From assembly GCF_005503535.1 (NCBI RefSeq), contig NZ_SCNN01000004.1, positions 186,001 through 250,000 of the forward strand: a DNA stretch of 64,000 nucleotides, given 5' to 3'. The translations under genes were made by a program, and so were the position numbers. This DNA is from Mesorhizobium comanense (lineage in GTDB: Bacteria > Pseudomonadota > Alphaproteobacteria > Rhizobiales > Rhizobiaceae). Below are positions 60,874 through 64,000 of the stretch, piece by piece; the first letter of the stretch is position 1, and each line of letters opens with the position of its first letter. The notes beneath the pieces were generated by a model. The model was given only the letters and a program-made list of their open reading frames with translations. It ran no database searches and was not told where the DNA came from.

Positions 60874-61908
60874 ATGCGCTCCAGAACTGCAGATAAAACG
60901 GAAGGCGCACGAAGCGACGAGGTCATCGCGCTGCATCCTGCGGAGAGCGGCATGCAGCTTGGCCGGGCTCTTCTTCACGCACTGCACAATGCCGGCATTT
61001 CCGTGCTCTATCAGGACCGTGAAATGAAGACCGTATGGGCTCGCAACATGCGCGCGCCCTGGGCCTCGGACAATGCCGACGGCAATGGCATCCTGCCGCA
61101 AGCGCATGCCGACCGCATCGATGCCGCCAAGCGCGATGTGATCGCCAGCGGCAATCCGGAGCGCATCGAGATCAGCGTTCCAGTCGAGAACGGTGTCCGC
61201 TGGTTCCAGATTTGGGTCGACGCCGACCGGAGTGACGACGGCGAGGTGCAAGGTGTCGTTACCACCATGGTCGAGACGACCGAGCAGAAACGGCGCGAAC
61301 AGACGCTCACCGCCTTGCTGCGTGAGGTCAGCCACCGTTCCAAGAATCTGCTGGCTATCATCCAGAGCATCGCGACGCAGACCGGTCGCCATTCCGATGG
61401 CATCGGCGATTTCCTGACGCGCTTTCGCGGCCGGTTACAGTCCCTGGCCTCCTCCCAGGACCTGGTGACGTCCTCCAACTGGCGGGGCGCGGCCCTTCAC
61501 GAACTGGTGGCGAGCCAGGTTGGCCGCTACGGTCCGAGCGCGCCGCACAGCCTTCGCTTTCGCGGCGCCAACCCCTATCTCAACCCCAACGCCGCCCTGC
61601 ATATCGGCCTGGCGATGCATGAACTCGCCGTCAACTCGTTCAGTTACGGCGCGCTGTCGCGCCCTGACGGGTTCGTCGAGGTAAGCGCCGATCTCGAAGC
61701 AGCGCCGACAGGCGAGGTGGTGCTTTCACTGACGTGGTCGGAGGCGATTGGAACCAGCGGCAGCCGCGGCAATCGAAAGCGCTTCGGCAGCGTCGCGCTC
61801 GAACGGGTGGTGCCGGCGTCCCTGAACGGAACCGCCAGGCTCGATATCGCCGAGGACCGCCTTGAATACCGTCTCATCGTTCCGCATAGCAATTTCGAGA
61901 CGCAGTAA
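60874..61908 (+). CDS. HWE-type sensor histidine kinase with PAS domain
   Basis: 344-residue cytoplasmic kinase. A PAS-like domain occupies about residues 25-135 (LLHALHNAGISVLYQDREMKTVWARNMRAPW ... VRWFQIWVDADR ... GVVTTMVETTEQKRRE). H154 lies in LLREVSHRSKNLLAIIQSIATQTGR, the HWE/HisKA_2 phospho-acceptor. The ATPase domain shows HIGLAMHELAVNSFSYGALS and KRFGSVALERVVPASL. The gene is directly behind an exact EcfG-type promoter, so the kinase is made by the response it may activate. It is a likely PhyR kinase or feedback phosphatase. Confidence 0.9.
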   Translation: MRSRTADKTEGARSDEVIALHPAESGMQLGRALLHALHNAGISVLYQDREMKTVWARNMRAPWASDNADGNGILPQAHADRIDAAKRDVIASGNPERIEISVPVENGVRWFQIWVDADRSDDGEVQGVVTTMVETTEQKRREQTLTALLREVSHRSKNLLAIIQSIATQTGRHSDGIGDFLTRFRGRLQSLASSQDLVTSSNWRGAALHELVASQVGRYGPSAPHSLRFRGANPYLNPNAALHIGLAMHELAVNSFSYGALSRPDGFVEVSADLEAAPTGEVVLSLTWSEAIGTSGSRGNRKRFGSVALERVVPASLNGTARLDIAEDRLEYRLIVPHSNFETQ

Positions 61909-62019
61909 TCCTTGGCCGGCAAACATCCTTAACCGGCCGTTCACCATAAGAGCGGATGCTGTCTTACCCAGATACCGCCGGAAACCGCCAGGTTTCGCGG
62001 CACAGTTTGGGAGGGATGC

Positions 62020-62196
62020 ATGACGGTCGCCGACATGAACAGACTGGAACAGGCCGCCCGTGTTTCGATGGGCGAATTTCAGGATCCCGACACATCCGCG
62101 GAACCGCTGCCTCTGCCGCACCGCCGCCTTTTGTGGGGTATCGGCCTGGCGTTATGCGGGATCGCCCTGCTGCTCGTGGTGCTCCAACTGACCTGA
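62020..62196 (+). CDS. Small single-span membrane protein (58 residues)
   Basis: ATG 62020 with GGGAGGG upstream. Soluble N-terminal half (MTVADMNRLEQAARVSMGEF, then acidic and Pro-rich) and a C-terminal membrane segment (LLWGIGLALCGIALLLVVLQLT, residues 37-58) without a cytoplasmic tail, as in tail-anchored proteins. It is not recognised as any family. No EcfG-type promoter was seen. The neighbours on both sides are stress-type genes. Confidence 0.65.
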   Translation: MTVADMNRLEQAARVSMGEFQDPDTSAEPLPLPHRRLLWGIGLALCGIALLLVVLQLT

Positions 62197-62266
62197 GCGC
62201 CGCCAGAATCTGGCGCGAAAACCCTTGGAACGCGGGGGATTATTCGCTGCCCGCGTCTTACACCCA

Positions 62267-62292
62267 GGAACTTTTTGCCGGTTTCGGCCGTT
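62267..62292 (+). promoter_or_regulatory. EcfG-type promoter (17-bp spacer) before the 108-residue gene
   Basis: GGAAC (62267-62271), 17 bases, CGTT (62289-62292), 24 bp before ATG 62317. The 17-base spacer is within the accepted range but differs from the nine 16-base sites nearby. Confidence 0.6.
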
Positions 62293-62316
62293 GTTGCGGC
62301 GAGAGGGCAAATCGCC

Positions 62317-62643
62317 ATGGAACACATCGCCGCACTGTTGCTGGTCATCGGCTGCACAAACACGATGGCCGACTGTCGTGAGTTGCAGGTGCCCGTCAGC
62401 GTTTTTGAAACGGCAGACGAATGCACCGCGGAACGCCCCTTCGCCATGGGCGACGTCCAGGGGCAGGCCCAGCACATCGTTGCCAGATGCCTGGCGGTCG
62501 ACCCAGCCCTCGAGGACGACTACGACCAGATCGTCTGGAAAGTCCGTCCCGACGGCAGCCTGGACGCTTCTCTGGCAATTTCCAGCCTTGTCGTGGCTTC
62601 GAACACGACACGTCCAGAAAAAGACTACCTTAGCCAACAATAA
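62317..62643 (+). CDS. Small cysteine-containing protein of unknown function
   Basis: 108 residues from ATG 62317, with GAGAGGG upstream. The N-terminus is moderately hydrophobic (MEHIAALLLVIGCTNTMADC), which could be a short signal peptide or lipobox-like (VIGC). The remainder has two more cysteines (DECTAERP, ARCLAVD) and a mixed alpha/beta pattern. I do not recognise it. An EcfG-type promoter is directly upstream, so it is probably part of the stress regulon. Confidence 0.7.
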   Translation: MEHIAALLLVIGCTNTMADCRELQVPVSVFETADECTAERPFAMGDVQGQAQHIVARCLAVDPALEDDYDQIVWKVRPDGSLDASLAISSLVVASNTTRPEKDYLSQQ

Positions 62644-62724
62644 ATTGGAGCAGCAAAGACCGTTGTTTCATGCTAGATGGCGGTTGGAGCTACCAAGTGA
62701 GGACACAAAGTGAGGAGTGACTCT

Positions 62725-62970
62725 ATGCGGAAAATGATTATTGCCATCGTTGCGGTGGTTGCCGTCAGCGGCTGCACTACGACGGAGCAGGACGTTGGCG
62801 TCGGTGCCGGCGTGGGTGCCTTGGCCGGCGGCCTGATCGGCGGCGGCAAGGGCGCGCTGATCGGCGCAGCGGTCGGCGCGGGATCTGGTTTGCTGTATCG
62901 TAACGTGCAAACTGGCCGCTGCAAGTATCGCCGCGGTGACGGTACGACCTACTGGGCCCGCTGCAACTGA
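62725..62970 (+). CDS. Glycine-zipper outer-membrane-type lipoprotein
   Basis: 81 residues from ATG 62725 (GGAG eight bases before it). Lipoprotein signal MRKMIIAIVAVVAVSGC with lipobox VSGC, then a glycine-zipper stretch (VGVGAGVGALAGGLIGGGKGALIGAAVGAGSGLLY), then a basic, cysteine-containing tail (GRCKYRRGDGTTYWARCN). Such small lipoproteins sit in the outer membrane and are common in rhizobial stress and envelope regulons. A strong hairpin with a T-run follows. Confidence 0.85.
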   Translation: MRKMIIAIVAVVAVSGCTTTEQDVGVGAGVGALAGGLIGGGKGALIGAAVGAGSGLLYRNVQTGRCKYRRGDGTTYWARCN

Positions 62971-62982
62971 TCCCATAATCTG

Positions 62983-63025
62983 GGGGAAGCGGGGACCGCA
63001 ACCGGCTCCGCATCCCCTTGTTTTT
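62983..63025 (+). terminator. Terminator after the glycine-zipper lipoprotein gene
   Basis: GGGGAAGCGGGGACCG pairs imperfectly with CGGCTCCGCATCCCC and is followed by TTGTTTTT, just after the lipoprotein stop. Confidence 0.65.
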
Positions 63026-63090
63026 AGAGCTCAGGTCGCCGGTCCGCCTGCCGCCATGCCTGGCGTAGCCTCGGAACGGCTTCCTGTCCT

Positions 63091-64000
63091 TCAAGCAGTC
63101 AGCGGAATCTTGATTTCCACCTTGAGGCCATCGGCCTGAAAATCGCGTCTGATCGTACCGCGCAGTTCGCGCGTGACATTGAGGTCGATCAGCTTGGTGC
63201 CGAATCCGGTCTGCGACGGCGCCTCCACCTTCTTCTTCCCCGCTTCCCGCCAGTTCAGCGTCAGCGTCCGCTCGCGCCCATGCCCTTCAAGCGACCAGTC
63301 CACCTTGAGAGCGCCAACGAAATTCCCGGCCTCGCCATATTTGAGCGCATTGGTCGCCAGTTCGTGGAAGGTCAGGCCAAGTGACTGCGTCGTGGTTTCG
63401 TCGAGCAGCACCTCCGGTCCCGACAGCAACTCCTCGGGCAGGTCCTTGCCGAACACCTGGCCAAGCTCGATGCGCAGCAGATCGGCGAGATCCGCCTTCT
63501 GCCAGCGCGAGCGCGTCAGCATGTCCTGCGAAGCGGCCATCGCCTGGAGCCTCGCCGAGAACGATGCTGAAAACTCGTTGACGTCGGTTGCCCGCGAAGC
63601 CGTCTGCCGCGCGATCGCCAGCACGCGCGTGATGGAGTTCTTGATGCGATGCTTCATTTCCTGGAGCATCAGGTCCTTTTCGAGCAGGCTTTTCTCCGTG
63701 GTCTCGTGCAAGGCCGACACCGCGTCATAGGCACGCTCCTGATAGCGCGCCACCAGCGCGATCGCACCCGCCAGCAACAGGCCGAACAACCCCAGCATCA
63801 CGGGGATGGCGCGTGACGACGGCTGCGAGAAGGCGCTGGTCGGCCTGAACTGCACCGTCCACGGCCGGCCGGCGACGGTGATCTTGCGGGTGACCAGCAG
63901 TCGCTCGCCGAATGACGAAGCCGGCGGCGTTTCCGAGCGGAACAACAGGTCGTCGCTGTTCACCGCGCCGTCATAGATCTCGGTATTGACGGGCAGCAGC
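63091..64000 (-). CDS. CHASE-type membrane HWE/HisKA_2 histidine kinase (partial, runs off the right edge)
   Basis: At least 302 residues. The frame is open to the window edge, reading LLPVNTEIYDGAVNSDDLLF there, which resembles the end of a periplasmic CHASE sensor domain (GRPWTVQFRPTSAF follows). One membrane segment (IPVMLGLFGLLLAGAIALVARY), a coiled linker and the HisKA_2 box LMLQEMKHRIKNSITRVLAIARQTASR with its phospho-His come next. The ATPase domain has LGLTFHELATNALKYGEAG and TGFGTKLIDLNV. It is the third kinase of this class within 10 kb of phyR, and the only one that is membrane-bound. Confidence 0.9.
   Translation of the reverse strand, partial: LLPVNTEIYDGAVNSDDLLFRSETPPASSFGERLLVTRKITVAGRPWTVQFRPTSAFSQPSSRAIPVMLGLFGLLLAGAIALVARYQERAYDAVSALHETTEKSLLEKDLMLQEMKHRIKNSITRVLAIARQTASRATDVNEFSASFSARLQAMAASQDMLTRSRWQKADLADLLRIELGQVFGKDLPEELLSGPEVLLDETTTQSLGLTFHELATNALKYGEAGNFVGALKVDWSLEGHGRERTLTLNWREAGKKKVEAPSQTGFGTKLIDLNVTRELRGTIRRDFQADGLKVEIKIPLTA

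Overview
The window reads as a chromosomal stretch of a high-GC alphaproteobacterium of the order Hyphomicrobiales (Rhizobiales), most likely Mesorhizobium or a close relative. The reasons are the PhyR-NepR-EcfG stress module, HWE-type histidine kinases, rhizobial-style intergenic mosaic repeats, and dense ABC-uptake operons next to a 3-hydroxybutyrate dehydrogenase/acetoacetate decarboxylase pair. I saw no rRNA, tRNA, CRISPR array, prophage or transposase. The genus is inferred from protein flavour, not from a marker gene.

Layout. 0-4 kb: a truncated ABC ATPase gene, then ketone-body genes (bdhA, divergent adc and a patatin phospholipase). 4-7 kb: an exported polysaccharide-lyase-like protein and a Pit phosphate transporter. 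7-14.5 kb: a divergently controlled sugar operon (ROK regulator against SBP, two permeases, SIS protein, PfkB kinase, ATPase). 14.6-19.4 kb: an amino-acid binding protein, a 1020-residue APH/M23/class-III-aminotransferase fusion, and a divergent Lrp-type regulator. 19.4-24.5 kb: a TetR regulator and an RND efflux pair. 24.6-30.2 kb: an L,D-transpeptidase, small exported proteins, two OmpR-type regulators (one with a degenerate receiver) and a hybrid histidine kinase.

30.6-47 kb looks like one catabolic regulon for an N-methylated amine or polyamine-like compound. It holds a Rieske oxygenase, a class-III aminotransferase, a PotBCA-type transporter with two separate binding proteins, an amine oxidase, a BetI-like TetR regulator, a SAM methyltransferase, two PYROXD2-like flavoproteins, a GcvT-like folate enzyme and a small conserved protein. 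The palindrome TTGAA-N6-TTCAA (last base G in one copy) stands upstream of each transcription unit. 47-51.8 kb carries a dipeptidase, a GNAT protein, an MhqD/MhqO-like hydrolase and ring-cleavage pair, and a sulfatase/phosphonate-monoester hydrolase with its own palindrome.

51.8-64 kb is a general-stress-response island: PRC-barrel protein, lipid kinase, three HWE/HisKA_2 kinases, DUF883 and holin-like membrane proteins, a Crp/Fnr regulator, a receiver protein, ecfG, nepR, phyR, DUF1328 and several tiny membrane proteins or lipoproteins. By eye I find ten correctly oriented GGAAC-N16/17-CGTT sequences, the EcfG promoter consensus, in front of these genes. They include a back-to-back pair between nepR and phyR.
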